The notes: generated by a model not told the origin, from the sequence alone. 10,407 nucleotides of DNA from Helicobacteraceae bacterium (GCA_027061425.1 JALSUN010000076.1:1570-11976); one strand, 5' to 3'; positions 1 to 6,960 are shown, counted from the first letter of the stretch. Made by a program: numbers and translations.

Positions 1-16
1 AGATTCTTTTTATTAC

Positions 17-92
17 GGCTTATTAGCTCAGTTGGTAGAGCAAATGACTGAAAATCATTGTGTCCTTGGTTCGATTCCGAGATAAGCCACCA
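17..92 (+). tRNA. tRNA-Phe (anticodon GAA)
   Basis: Complete cloverleaf of 76 nt with the CCA end encoded. The acceptor stem GGCTTAT (17-23) pairs perfectly with ATAAGCC (82-88), followed by A and CCA (89-92). The D stem is GCTC/GAGC with the conserved GG in its loop. The anticodon stem AATGA/TCATT encloses the loop CTGAAAA, so the anticodon at 50-52 is GAA, reading Phe codons UUC and UUU. The T arm is CTTGG-TTCGATT-CCGAG with one G-T pair. Only 16 bases lie upstream in the window, so its promoter or a preceding tRNA cannot be judged. No hairpin terminator was seen just downstream, only T-rich sequence. Confidence 0.97.
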
Positions 93-178
93 CTTTCAAA
101 ACACTTTTTCCTTTACTCTTTGTTATCACAACACTCAGATACATAAGTATTCTTCGTATTGTTCTGCCGTGATTAAAG

Positions 179-199
179 AAAAAATTGCTTTGAAAGCAA
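179..199 (-). terminator. Candidate intrinsic terminator downstream of the TerB-like gene
   Basis: Read on the minus strand, TTGCTT-TCA-AAGCAA forms a 6-bp stem with a 3-nt loop and is followed directly by six T residues (complement of 179-184). It lies about 95 bp beyond the stop codon of the TerB-like gene, in its transcription direction. The stem is short and only moderately GC-rich, so the call is tentative. The rest of 93-292 shows no gene. Confidence 0.4.
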
Positions 200-292
200 A
201 CTTTCGCCAATTCTTAAAATGTGACTTCCTCTATTTCCGTCTTGACTAAAATCTCTTTTACTCTGTAATTGACGTCTTCATATATTTATACA

Positions 293-697
293 TTATGTTA
301 AAACTGCTCTCGCTTTTTCAAACACTTTATATTCACTGTCCTCACAACCATCGCAGATAATAAGATCGTTTAGATGTTTAAAGATGCTTGCTGTTATGGC
401 AGGTTTTACGTCTATTTTACTTCTTATAGATTTTAAGTGTGTAAAGAGAGGTTCGCCGAGTTCAGCGACTGCATCAAAAAGGGCATAGGTCTCCCCTTCA
501 TCTAGTGCAAACTCTTTTTGAAAATAGTGTACTACAAGGTTACGCTCTTTTTCAGAGATGATGCCATCGGCCACCATAATATGGTGCATTACCACTGCTA
601 TTGGGAACATTGTAGCATGCGCATCCATCTCATTTTCATAACCATCTATATCTTCAGCCATTATAATCTTGGCATATTCTTGGATTGTTTTTATCAT
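293..697 (-). CDS. TerB-like (tellurite-resistance TerB family) small protein
   Basis: Encodes 134 residues. The family call rests on an ADGIISEKE stretch (residues 43-51) after a hydrophobic helix, which matches the TerB-type pattern of an acidic A-D-G-x-I-x-x-x-E turn between helices. A second acidic turn (CDGCEDSE, 115-122) near the C terminus gives the usual paired-acidic, metal-binding-like arrangement. No signal peptide or membrane segment is visible, so it should be cytoplasmic. The start is supported by AAAGG (complement of 704-708), six bases before the ATG. It lies 122 bp downstream of proC on the same strand. TATAAG (complement of 742-747) and TATGAT (725-730) in the gap could give it its own promoter, but neither is strong. 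Many TerB-fold proteins sit outside ter operons and no ter genes are nearby, so a role in tellurite resistance should not be assumed; the function is unknown. Confidence 0.75.
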   Translation of the reverse strand: MIKTIQEYAKIIMAEDIDGYENEMDAHATMFPIAVVMHHIMVADGIISEKERNLVVHYFQKEFALDEGETYALFDAVAELGEPLFTHLKSIRSKIDVKPAITASIFKHLNDLIICDGCEDSEYKVFEKARAVLT

Positions 698-819
698 TGA
701 TAACCTTTGGGAACAAAATGTAAAATCATAACTTTTTTGGCCTTATACTCTTGTAGAATGTATTGATGAATTGTCCCGCATACCGGGGGACTCAAGGTCT
801 TACATCAGAGGGGTGAAAG

Positions 820-1584
820 TTAAGAGAGTTTCACTGCTTTTTCATAAGCTTTTTCAACAGCATCTATACAAGAGGCTCTGACATTACCTGACTCTAATGC
901 ACCATAACCTGCAGCTGTTGTGCCACCAGGACTCATAACGCCATCTTTTAGAATCGCAGGATGAACCTCCTGGATCAGGGTTCCAAAACCATCAAAAAGA
1001 CCACGCATAATGGCCATGGCATCATCTCTTTTGAGACCTTGCTTGACAGCGCCATCAGCTAAGGCTTCCGCCATCAGTGCCAAGTAAGCAGGACCTGAAC
1101 CCGCCAATGCAGTAGCAATGTCTATCTCTTTTTCAGAAGAGAGCCAACGTGTAGTTCCTATGGCTTTAAATAGCTCTTGTGCTTGGACTTTATAGGTCTC
1201 ATCACCTGTTAATGTGGTCATGGACTTCTGAACGGTTGCTGCTAAGTTAGGCATAGCACGAACTACAGCTTGGGTTTTGATATAGGTTTTCAGAGTTTCC
1301 AATGTAGTACCTGCCAACACAGAATATACTACTTTCGCTTCACCTGAAAACTGGGCACCAACCTCTTGAACATTATAGGGCTTAACACAAAACAGCAGTG
1401 TCTTGTTTTGAATGTAAAAGTCTTTTAAAAGTGCCTTTTTAACACGCACGCCTAAAGCACTCTCAAAAGCTTCCAACTTCTCCATAGAACGCCCCACTAC
1501 TTCGATGTCAAAACTCTTTTTAAGTCCCTGAGCAATAGAGAGCGCCATGTTTCCGTTACCTATAAATGTGATGGTCTCTTTCAT
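820..1584 (-). CDS. proC: Pyrroline-5-carboxylate reductase
   Basis: Catalyses the last step of proline biosynthesis, reducing 1-pyrroline-5-carboxylate to L-proline with NAD(P)H in the cytoplasm. The 254-residue protein has an N-terminal Rossmann fold with the dinucleotide-binding motif GNGNMA (residues 9-14), the RAMPN motif (109-113) at the end of the nucleotide domain, and the C-terminal helical dimerisation domain with TALAGSGPAY (158-167) and the family signature SPGGTTAAG (218-226). Length is slightly below the usual 260-280. I chose the ATG at 1584; the frame also offers TTG one codon earlier (1587), which is less likely. It begins 9 bp after the stop codon of the LysR gene, so the two are probably co-transcribed, and only a weak Shine-Dalgarno (TAGAG, overlapping the lysR stop) is visible. 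That fits translational coupling. The match covers the whole protein and the function is secure. Confidence 0.95.
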   Translation of the reverse strand: MKETITFIGNGNMALSIAQGLKKSFDIEVVGRSMEKLEAFESALGVRVKKALLKDFYIQNKTLLFCVKPYNVQEVGAQFSGEAKVVYSVLAGTTLETLKTYIKTQAVVRAMPNLAATVQKSMTTLTGDETYKVQAQELFKAIGTTRWLSSEKEIDIATALAGSGPAYLALMAEALADGAVKQGLKRDDAMAIMRGLFDGFGTLIQEVHPAILKDGVMSPGGTTAAGYGALESGNVRASCIDAVEKAYEKAVKLS

Positions 1585-1593
1585 CAAAGTACT

Positions 1594-2493
1594 CTATACT
1601 TTTAGTGACAAGAGGTAGTTTACGACATTGTCAACAAAGGCGTCATGTTTACGCTCTTTTCCATAAGCGATGTAGAGTTTACGCTCTATCTTTTGACCCT
1701 TCACACGGGCTTCATAAAGGGTACCGTTTGCCAATTCATCTTGAATCACATGACGAGAGATCACAGAGACAACAGGTCTTGCTGCATCTTTAGGTGAACG
1801 TAAAATAGACTCTTTTATAGCCGTTGGGCTCTGAACCACACCAATAACATTAAAGCTTGCACACTCTACACCAATCTCATCAAATGCCTCAGATGTCAAA
1901 CGACGAGTATGAGATTTCTCATCTCTACAGATCCAGTCAAACGTATACATGTCATCGCGGCGAAGTTGTTTGGTAATGGGTTGATTAGAAAAAATCACCA
2001 GTTCATCATCCATCCATTCACGGTAGATAATACGGTCTCTAAATACAGGAGACTCTATCAGTGCAATATCTATCTTTTTATCTTCTATCGCATCCACCAA
2101 CTCTTCTGACATGCCAACATTCATATACACTTCGTTGTTTATTTTCTCTTTGATCGCACCGATAAAACGTGGCATGATGTAGTTACCTATAGAGTAAGAA
2201 GATCCTAAAATAAAAGTAAAATCTTTGTTAATAATCTTTAAAAGATCTTTTTCACTAGAGTGGATTGCTTTTTCAAGACGTACAGCGATGCGGTAAAGAT
2301 CTTCACCCTCTTTAGTGAGTTTGATACCATTTTTTTTACGTTCGACAATTTTTGTATCAAGATACTCTTCTATAAATTTTATCTGCTGCGTCACTGCTGG
2401 TTGGGAAATGCCCAGTTTGGCAGAGGCTTTTGAAAAGCTTTTCTCTTTAATCACAGTTAAAAAAGTGTTCAGTTTGGCAAAGTCTTTTAGCAT
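1594..2493 (-). CDS. LysR-family transcriptional regulator
   Basis: Encodes 299 residues, the normal length for the LysR family. The N terminus holds the winged helix-turn-helix (about residues 4-61), with the typical pattern SFSKASAKLGISQPAVTQQI (19-38) followed by a linker helix (about 62-90). The rest is a periplasmic-binding-protein-like effector domain (about 92-299). It should act as a tetramer binding DNA and responding to a small molecule, but the sequence does not tell which. The start is supported by AGAAGGA (complement of 2500-2506), six bases before the ATG. LysR regulators often control a divergent neighbour; here the divergent gene is uvrD, whereas the gene directly downstream and nearly contiguous is proC. 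The 21-bp palindrome at 2562-2582 may be its operator. The family is certain; the target and the ligand are not. Confidence 0.93.
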   Translation of the reverse strand: MLKDFAKLNTFLTVIKEKSFSKASAKLGISQPAVTQQIKFIEEYLDTKIVERKKNGIKLTKEGEDLYRIAVRLEKAIHSSEKDLLKIINKDFTFILGSSYSIGNYIMPRFIGAIKEKINNEVYMNVGMSEELVDAIEDKKIDIALIESPVFRDRIIYREWMDDELVIFSNQPITKQLRRDDMYTFDWICRDEKSHTRRLTSEAFDEIGVECASFNVIGVVQSPTAIKESILRSPKDAARPVVSVISRHVIQDELANGTLYEARVKGQKIERKLYIAYGKERKHDAFVDNVVNYLLSLKV

Positions 2494-2499
2494 AAGCTA

Positions 2500-2506
2500 T
2501 CCTTCT
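2500..2506 (-). promoter_or_regulatory. Ribosome binding site of the lysR gene
   Basis: The minus strand reads AGAAGGA, a strong Shine-Dalgarno match, with six bases before the ATG at 2493. It fixes the start of the LysR gene. Confidence 0.75.
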
Positions 2507-2528
2507 ATATAAAATAATATTTACAAGC

Positions 2529-2534
2529 ATTATA
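2529..2534 (-). promoter_or_regulatory. Candidate -10 box of the lysR-proC transcript
   Basis: The minus strand carries a perfect TATAAT here, about 36 bp before the lysR start codon. A second TATAAT lies just upstream (complement of 2542-2547). A sequence 17 bp upstream (TACATT) is a poor -35 match, but Campylobacterota sigma-70 promoters often lack a clear -35 and rely on an AT-rich upstream stretch, which is present. Which box is used cannot be told from sequence. Confidence 0.5.
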
Positions 2535-2561
2535 ACGCAGTATTATAAATAAATGTATGAT

Positions 2562-2582
2562 ATAAGAATAATCTCTACTTAT
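2562..2582. promoter_or_regulatory. Candidate LysR-type operator palindrome
   Basis: ATAAG at 2562-2566 and CTTAT at 2578-2582 form a perfect inverted repeat with an 11-bp spacer. LysR regulators typically bind interrupted dyads containing a T-N11-A core. The centre is about 50 bp upstream of the transcription start expected from the lysR -10 box at 2529-2534, which is a plausible autoregulatory position. Five-base arms in AT-rich DNA can occur by chance, so this is suggestive only. Confidence 0.3.
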
Positions 2583-2679
2583 TTAAGAGCAATACTAAAC
2601 AGTTTTGTAATGTACCCTTAGTTACTTTCCTTTATAACTGACAGTTTGCCATAAAAAGTAGATGTAAAATCATTTTAGA

Positions 2680-2685
2680 TATAAT
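2680..2685 (+). promoter_or_regulatory. Candidate -10 box for uvrD-truB-ispE
   Basis: A perfect TATAAT in the context TTTTAGATATAATC, 56 bp upstream of the uvrD ATG, preceded by AT-rich sequence and without a good -35 element. Transcription would start near 2692, giving a leader of about 50 nt. The leader carries only a weak Shine-Dalgarno (AGTGG) before the ATG at 2742. Confidence 0.5.
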
Positions 2686-2741
2686 CAATATAACTAAAAT
2701 GGGCACCTAATAAAAGCCCTAATCAATATAGTGGTACATAC

Positions 2742-4790
2742 ATGGAAAAAATCTTTAACTCTTTAAATGAAGCACAGGCATCTGCAGTCAAACACATAGA
2801 TGGTCCGCTTCTCATTTTAGCTGGTGCGGGTAGTGGTAAGACCAAGACCATCACCTCAAGACTGGCCTACTTGCTTGACGTTGTTGGTATTGCTCCAAAC
2901 AACACACTCACCTTGACCTTTACGAACAAGGCTGCAAAAGAGATGCAAGCGCGTGCTTTTTCCATGATAAACCCTACCTCATATCCACCATTACTGTGTA
3001 CCTTCCACAAGTTTGGGCTGCTGTTTTTAAAGTTTCACATCCATCTGCTCAAACGCCAAAACAATTTTGTGGTTATCGACACTGAAGATAAAAAACGCAT
3101 TATCAAAAAGATTAATTCTGAAATGCCTTTGCCTCTTATAGCTAGTGAAATCTCGCGTTATAAAAACTCCCTACTCTCTCCAAGTCAAGCCTACGAGCAA
3201 GCCGAACTCAAAAACTATCAGCAGATCGCCAAAATATATGAAGAGTATGAGGCCTATCTCCATGAGAACAACTTGGTAGATTTTGATGATCTTTTATCAC
3301 TCACCTATAAACTTTTAGACGAAAATCCAACATTGGCACAAGAGACCTCTAAAAAATATCAATACATTATGATTGATGAGTATCAAGATACCAATGAGTT
3401 ACAGTTCAGACTCCTAAAGAAGCTCTGTTCTGCTCACAACAACCTCTGTGTCGTTGGAGATGATGATCAGAGTATTTATGGATGGCGTGGGGCCAATGTT
3501 CGTAATATTTTAGAATTTCATGAAGACTTTAAAGAGACGGTAGTGGTAAAACTCGAAGAGAACTACCGCTCGAAAGCGGCTATCTTAAAAGTCGCCAACG
3601 AGCTCATACAACATAACCGCTCACGTTTGGGTAAAAAGCTCCTCCCTACCCGTCAAGGTGGCGATGACGTCATAACCTTAAGTTCTCATGATGAAAACGA
3701 AGAGGCTCGTAAGATTGCTACTAAAATTAGTACACTCATCTCTCAAGGCACCTCTCCAAAAGAGATCGCCATTTTATACCGCGTCAATGCACTTTCGCGC
3801 TCACTCGAAGAGGGTCTTAACCGTGGAGGCATCCCTTACAAACTGGTAGGAGGTTTACGTTTCTATGACCGGGCAGAAGTCAAAGACCTTATCTCCTACA
3901 TCCGCCTTATTACCAATCCACATGACAATTTCTCTATGAAACGTGTCATCAACAAACCCAAACGCGGTCTAGGAAAGGCAAGTGTCGAGAAGATAGAGTT
4001 GGCTGCGATTACTAAAACCATGTCTATGTATGATTACATTAAGCAGACACCTCAAGCAGAACTCGAAGCCTTGGTTAAAAAGAAAAACACGCAAACCCTC
4101 AAGAAGTTTGTAGCGGACATTGATGAGATTATCTTAGTAGCAGAGCACTCAACTTATGAGTTTATCGATGTTCTTGAAGAGCGTTTTAAACTTAAAGACA
4201 TCTACAAAAGTATGCCTGATGCCAACGAGCGCATCGCCAACATGGATGAGTTTTACGGACTCTTTCGTGACTTCATCAAACAGTCACCAGAAGCTACGCT
4301 TGACGAGTTTTTGAATGAACTCACCCTACAGAGCGAACAAGATGCAGTAGAAGGAGAGAGTATCTACATCATGAGTATCCATGCCTCTAAAGGTTTGGAG
4401 TTTGAACATCTCTTTATCATCGGTCTTGAAGAGGGATTTTTACCGATCATAGGTGATGGCAGTGATACAGAGGAGGAGCGTCGTTTGGGCTATGTTGCCT
4501 TTACCCGTGCCAAAGACACACTCACCCTCTCTCATGTTAATAGCCGCTTTTACAAGGGACGTCGTACTGACCTCTCCAAAAGCCGTTTTTTAACAGAAGC
4601 CGGTCTCTGTGCTGGCTCCCTCAAGGTAGAGCAGAACACTGCCTTTAAAAAAGGCGACTTGGTACGCCATAAGATCTTTGGGCCAGGTCGTATTTTAGGA
4701 GTCTCTAAAGCAGGTCGTGAGTTTAAACTCAGTATCAACTTTGGAGGCTCCAAACGAGATATTTTAGCCTCATTTGTAGAGCGTCTCTAA
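2742..4790 (+). CDS. uvrD: ATP-dependent DNA helicase, UvrD/PcrA/Rep family (superfamily 1)
   Basis: A 3'-5' single-strand DNA translocase and helicase, expected to act in excision and mismatch repair and in clearing replication blocks. All SF1A motifs are in order: the Q motif (LNEAQ, residues 8-12), Walker A AGAGSGKT (27-34), motif Ia (TFTNKAAKEM), the DEYQD Walker B/motif II (212-216), motif III GDDDQSIYGWRG (239-250), motif V with HASKGLEF (547-554) and motif VI RRLGYVAFTRAK (580-591). The C-terminal tail after the core resembles the Tudor-like tail of PcrA/UvrD, which can contact RNA polymerase: a basic KKGDLVRHKIFGPGRI-like stretch. The 682-residue length fits the family. It is the first gene of a plus-strand cluster and ends three bases before the truB start. 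UvrD, PcrA and Rep cannot be separated confidently by eye; the C-terminal tail favours UvrD/PcrA over Rep. The ATG at 2742 is chosen because it places the Q motif at the usual distance from the N terminus. Confidence 0.95.
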   Translation: MEKIFNSLNEAQASAVKHIDGPLLILAGAGSGKTKTITSRLAYLLDVVGIAPNNTLTLTFTNKAAKEMQARAFSMINPTSYPPLLCTFHKFGLLFLKFHIHLLKRQNNFVVIDTEDKKRIIKKINSEMPLPLIASEISRYKNSLLSPSQAYEQAELKNYQQIAKIYEEYEAYLHENNLVDFDDLLSLTYKLLDENPTLAQETSKKYQYIMIDEYQDTNELQFRLLKKLCSAHNNLCVVGDDDQSIYGWRGANVRNILEFHEDFKETVVVKLEENYRSKAAILKVANELIQHNRSRLGKKLLPTRQGGDDVITLSSHDENEEARKIATKISTLISQGTSPKEIAILYRVNALSRSLEEGLNRGGIPYKLVGGLRFYDRAEVKDLISYIRLITNPHDNFSMKRVINKPKRGLGKASVEKIELAAITKTMSMYDYIKQTPQAELEALVKKKNTQTLKKFVADIDEIILVAEHSTYEFIDVLEERFKLKDIYKSMPDANERIANMDEFYGLFRDFIKQSPEATLDEFLNELTLQSEQDAVEGESIYIMSIHASKGLEFEHLFIIGLEEGFLPIIGDGSDTEEERRLGYVAFTRAKDTLTLSHVNSRFYKGRRTDLSKSRFLTEAGLCAGSLKVEQNTAFKKGDLVRHKIFGPGRILGVSKAGREFKLSINFGGSKRDILASFVERL

Positions 4791-4793
4791 TCT

Positions 4794-5651
4794 ATGGCCA
4801 AACAAAAACGTGACAACATCAACCGTCTTTTTGTGGCCTATAAGCCCTCAAATATTGGCTCTAACCAGTATCTATCCAAACTAAAATGGAAATACAATGC
4901 CCTTAAAGCAGGATTTTCAGGCACCTTGGATCCCTTTGCTAAAGGGGTGCTTATCATCGCTTTTGGTAAATATACCTCTCTTTTTCGTTTTCTGAATAAA
5001 ACGCCTAAAAGATATCGCGCTACTTTATGGCTTGGTGCACATTCTGACTCTTTAGATATTGAGATGGTTAAGCAGATAGACACATTAAAGCCTCTGCCCT
5101 TAGAAGATGTTCAAAATGCTGTTGCCTCTTTAGAAGGTGAACTCACATACTATCCACCCATCTTTAGTGCAAAAAAAATTGATGGTCGTCGTGCTTATGA
5201 TCTGGCAAGAGAGGGTAAAGAGGTAGTCCTTAACACCATCAACTCCACCATCTATGAGACAAAGTTTATTAATTACAACCACCCCTTTGTCACTTTTGAG
5301 GCAACAGTCTCTGAAGGTACTTACATCCGTTCACTGGGTGCACTCATAGCCAAAAAGCTAAACGTAAGTAGTGGTATCCTGTCATCGTTAGAACGTCTCA
5401 ACGAAGGGATGTTCCATTATGACGACGAGAAACCTTTAGACATACGCGACATGCTTATACCTCCTAAAAATAGCTACCTTAAAGATATTGAGACCATCTT
5501 ACTTGGTCAAAAACTGCAAAGTGAAGATTTTGAGATACAAGAGCATGGAACTTACTGGCTAGATAATGGTGAGAGTATTTCCATTATTGAGATAGATAAC
5601 GATGGGGTACACTACCTTCTTAATAAAGTGAGTCTCAATGAAAAAGTATAA
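4794..5651 (+). CDS. truB: tRNA pseudouridine(55) synthase
   Basis: Converts U55 in the T loop of most tRNAs to pseudouridine. The catalytic Asp is D46 in SGTLDPFAKGVL (residues 42-53). Y74 (KRYRA) corresponds to the active-site Tyr, FSAKKIDGRRAYDLAREG matches the family's substrate-binding segment, and GTYIR ending at R179 holds the conserved Arg. The usual GHTG before the catalytic loop reads GFSG here, so the His implicated in base flipping is Phe41. The 285-residue length is shorter than E. coli TruB (314), and the C-terminal region after about residue 220 is at most a short PUA-like domain. It starts three bases after the uvrD stop without a clear Shine-Dalgarno, suggesting translational coupling, and its last 14 bp overlap ispE. 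In Campylobacter jejuni, csrA separates truB from ispE; here it does not. Confidence 0.94.
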   Translation: MAKQKRDNINRLFVAYKPSNIGSNQYLSKLKWKYNALKAGFSGTLDPFAKGVLIIAFGKYTSLFRFLNKTPKRYRATLWLGAHSDSLDIEMVKQIDTLKPLPLEDVQNAVASLEGELTYYPPIFSAKKIDGRRAYDLAREGKEVVLNTINSTIYETKFINYNHPFVTFEATVSEGTYIRSLGALIAKKLNVSSGILSSLERLNEGMFHYDDEKPLDIRDMLIPPKNSYLKDIETILLGQKLQSEDFEIQEHGTYWLDNGESISIIEIDNDGVHYLLNKVSLNEKV

Positions 5652-6414
5652 GGCTTACGCTAAAGTCAACATTTTTCTAAAAGTCACAGGTCTTCGTGGA
5701 GATTATCATGAGATTCTTTCACGATTTGTACGTATTAATAATCTCTACGATAGCCTCTATTTTATAGATAATCCGACACAAACATTTTTAATAGAAGGTG
5801 ATTTTAGCTGTAATGTTCAACAAAACACCATCTATAAAACTTATGTTGCGCTTCTTGAGCATACACAGTCTGAAATTTTGAAAACCTACATGCAAGATTA
5901 TGGTGTTAAGGTGGAGAAGTCCATCCCTGCTTTTGCTGGTCTTGGTGGTGGCAGTTCTGATGCTGCCACCTACTTACATATGTGTAATGAGACCTTAAAC
6001 CTTAATCTCAGTATTGACACACTTTCACAGATAGGCGCTCAAGTGGGAGCAGACGTTCCCTTTTTTGTTTATGGCTTTCAGAGTGCCAATGTCTCTGGAG
6101 TGGGAGAAGTAGTCGAAGCATTTGAAGAAGAGGCATTAGACATAGAGACCTATACTCCTGATATAGAGATATCAACACCTAAGGTATATCAAAAGTTTAG
6201 AAGTGATTTTTATAAAACCTTGACAAAGCAAGAGTATAAAGAGCTCTCTAAGCAGACCTCTCGTCATATATTGGAGACGTTGACGCCTGAAGAAGCTAAC
6301 GACCTTTTTGAGCCTGCTAAAGCACTCTATGGTGCTTTAGAATCAGCACAAAAAGAGGGCTACTTCTTTTCAGGAAGTGGGAGCAGTTATTTTAGACTGA
6401 GACCTGCCACTTAA
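5638..6414 (+). CDS. ispE: 4-diphosphocytidyl-2-C-methyl-D-erythritol kinase
   Basis: GHMP-family kinase that phosphorylates 4-diphosphocytidyl-2-C-methylerythritol with ATP, the fourth step of the MEP pathway to isopentenyl diphosphate. The N-terminal motif AKVNIFLKV includes K9, matching the active-site Lys. The glycine-rich ATP loop is PAFAGLGGGSSDAA (residues 97-110). The catalytic base is D139 in GADVPFF, and the C-terminal motif 3 reads FFSGSGSSYF. At 258 residues it is a little short compared with E. coli (283) but typical of Campylobacterota. It starts inside the last codons of truB (14-bp overlap), with AAGTGAG-like sequence just upstream as a weak ribosome site. Its stop codon overlaps the stop of the convergent DUF1439 gene. 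Presence of this gene indicates that the organism makes isoprenoids by the MEP route. Confidence 0.95.
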   Translation: MKKYKAYAKVNIFLKVTGLRGDYHEILSRFVRINNLYDSLYFIDNPTQTFLIEGDFSCNVQQNTIYKTYVALLEHTQSEILKTYMQDYGVKVEKSIPAFAGLGGGSSDAATYLHMCNETLNLNLSIDTLSQIGAQVGADVPFFVYGFQSANVSGVGEVVEAFEEEALDIETYTPDIEISTPKVYQKFRSDFYKTLTKQEYKELSKQTSRHILETLTPEEANDLFEPAKALYGALESAQKEGYFFSGSGSSYFRLRPAT

Positions 6415-6433
6415 AGTGCAAAAATCACTTTAA
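6411..6433. repeat. Inverted repeat at the convergent ispE/DUF1439 gene ends
   Basis: TTAAAGTG (6411-6418) and CACTTTAA (6426-6433) form a perfect 8-bp stem with a 7-nt loop. The first arm contains both stop codons: TAA of ispE at 6412-6414 and, on the other strand, TAA of the DUF1439 gene at 6411-6413. Neither side has a classical T run (the plus strand continues TACCCTTTTCG), so it is at best an imperfect bidirectional terminator or mRNA 3'-end stabiliser. No better terminator for the plus-strand cluster was seen nearby. Confidence 0.4.
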
Positions 6434-6941
6434 TACCCTTTTCGACTATAACCACATTTTTGATACTTTTAACAGCAGCACCAATAAGTCCTTTGTCCTC
6501 TTTTAATGAGTAGATAGTACGAGATTTAAAGTAAGCATTAAGTGCTTTTTCTATAGTGGAATGTAACACATTTTTAATATCACCTTTAAGGTAATCACTC
6601 TCTATATCAACAACTTTAATCTTTCTCAGATAAATGTTACCACCTGGACTGTATGCAATCCTTGAAGAGACATCTACCTTCGCTGTAATAATTTTCCCAT
6701 CTGCATCTTTAATGTTAGGGATTTTAATCACTGCCGTAAAGTTCACACGTTGTTTAACACCATCAAGATGTAGTAGAGGGTCACTCACTTTGAGTGTCAG
6801 AAACATGGTCTCTTTAACAATAGGAAAGGCGTGATTTATACGCTCTTGTACACTTTTTTCTGGAATGATAATGTCATAAGTAGCCGCTTGTAATGTCAAT
6901 AAAGAGATAAATAAAGTTGTAACTAGGAGCAAAAAACGCAT
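6411..6941 (-). CDS. Secreted DUF1439 (YceB-like) protein
   Basis: Encodes 176 residues. The N terminus is a clear Sec signal peptide: MR, then a hydrophobic core to about residue 17, with likely cleavage after A19 (LQA-A). There is no lipobox Cys, so unlike E. coli YceB it should be soluble in the periplasm rather than a lipoprotein. The mature part resembles the DUF1439 family as I remember YceB: an early segment like a T/Q-rich strand, the middle IYLRKIKVVDIES, then ALNAYFKSRTIYSLKED and a terminal VEKGIKVIF, matching YceB's LNQALRNYF-QQPAYVLRED and KPGEIVIPF. The molecular function of the family is not established. The start is supported by AAAGG (complement of 6948-6952), six bases before the ATG, and by its own TATAAT. 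It is convergent with ispE and lies just downstream of the nuo terminator, so it is probably a single-gene transcript. Confidence 0.78.
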   Translation of the reverse strand: MRFLLLVTTLFISLLTLQAATYDIIIPEKSVQERINHAFPIVKETMFLTLKVSDPLLHLDGVKQRVNFTAVIKIPNIKDADGKIITAKVDVSSRIAYSPGGNIYLRKIKVVDIESDYLKGDIKNVLHSTIEKALNAYFKSRTIYSLKEDKGLIGAAVKSIKNVVIVEKGIKVIFAL

Positions 6942-6960
6942 GTAGTACCTTTTTTAAGGC

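Noticed and set aside
58..249. Plus-strand open frame of 63 codons
   Set aside because: It begins inside the tRNA-Phe gene, has no ribosome site and resembles no protein; it runs through the AT-rich spacer.
773..791. GC-rich hairpin GTCCC...GGGAC in the proC-TerB gap
   Set aside because: The stem has only five pairs with a nine-base loop and no T run on either strand, so it cannot be supported as a terminator or riboswitch.
2553..2621. 23-codon plus-strand open frame upstream of uvrD
   Set aside because: No Shine-Dalgarno, lies upstream of the probable uvrD promoter, and its composition is like the surrounding spacer.
2701..2719. GGGC...GCCC possible hairpin in the uvrD leader
   Set aside because: Four base pairs with an 11-nt loop is too weak and has no further structure to suggest an attenuator or riboswitch.
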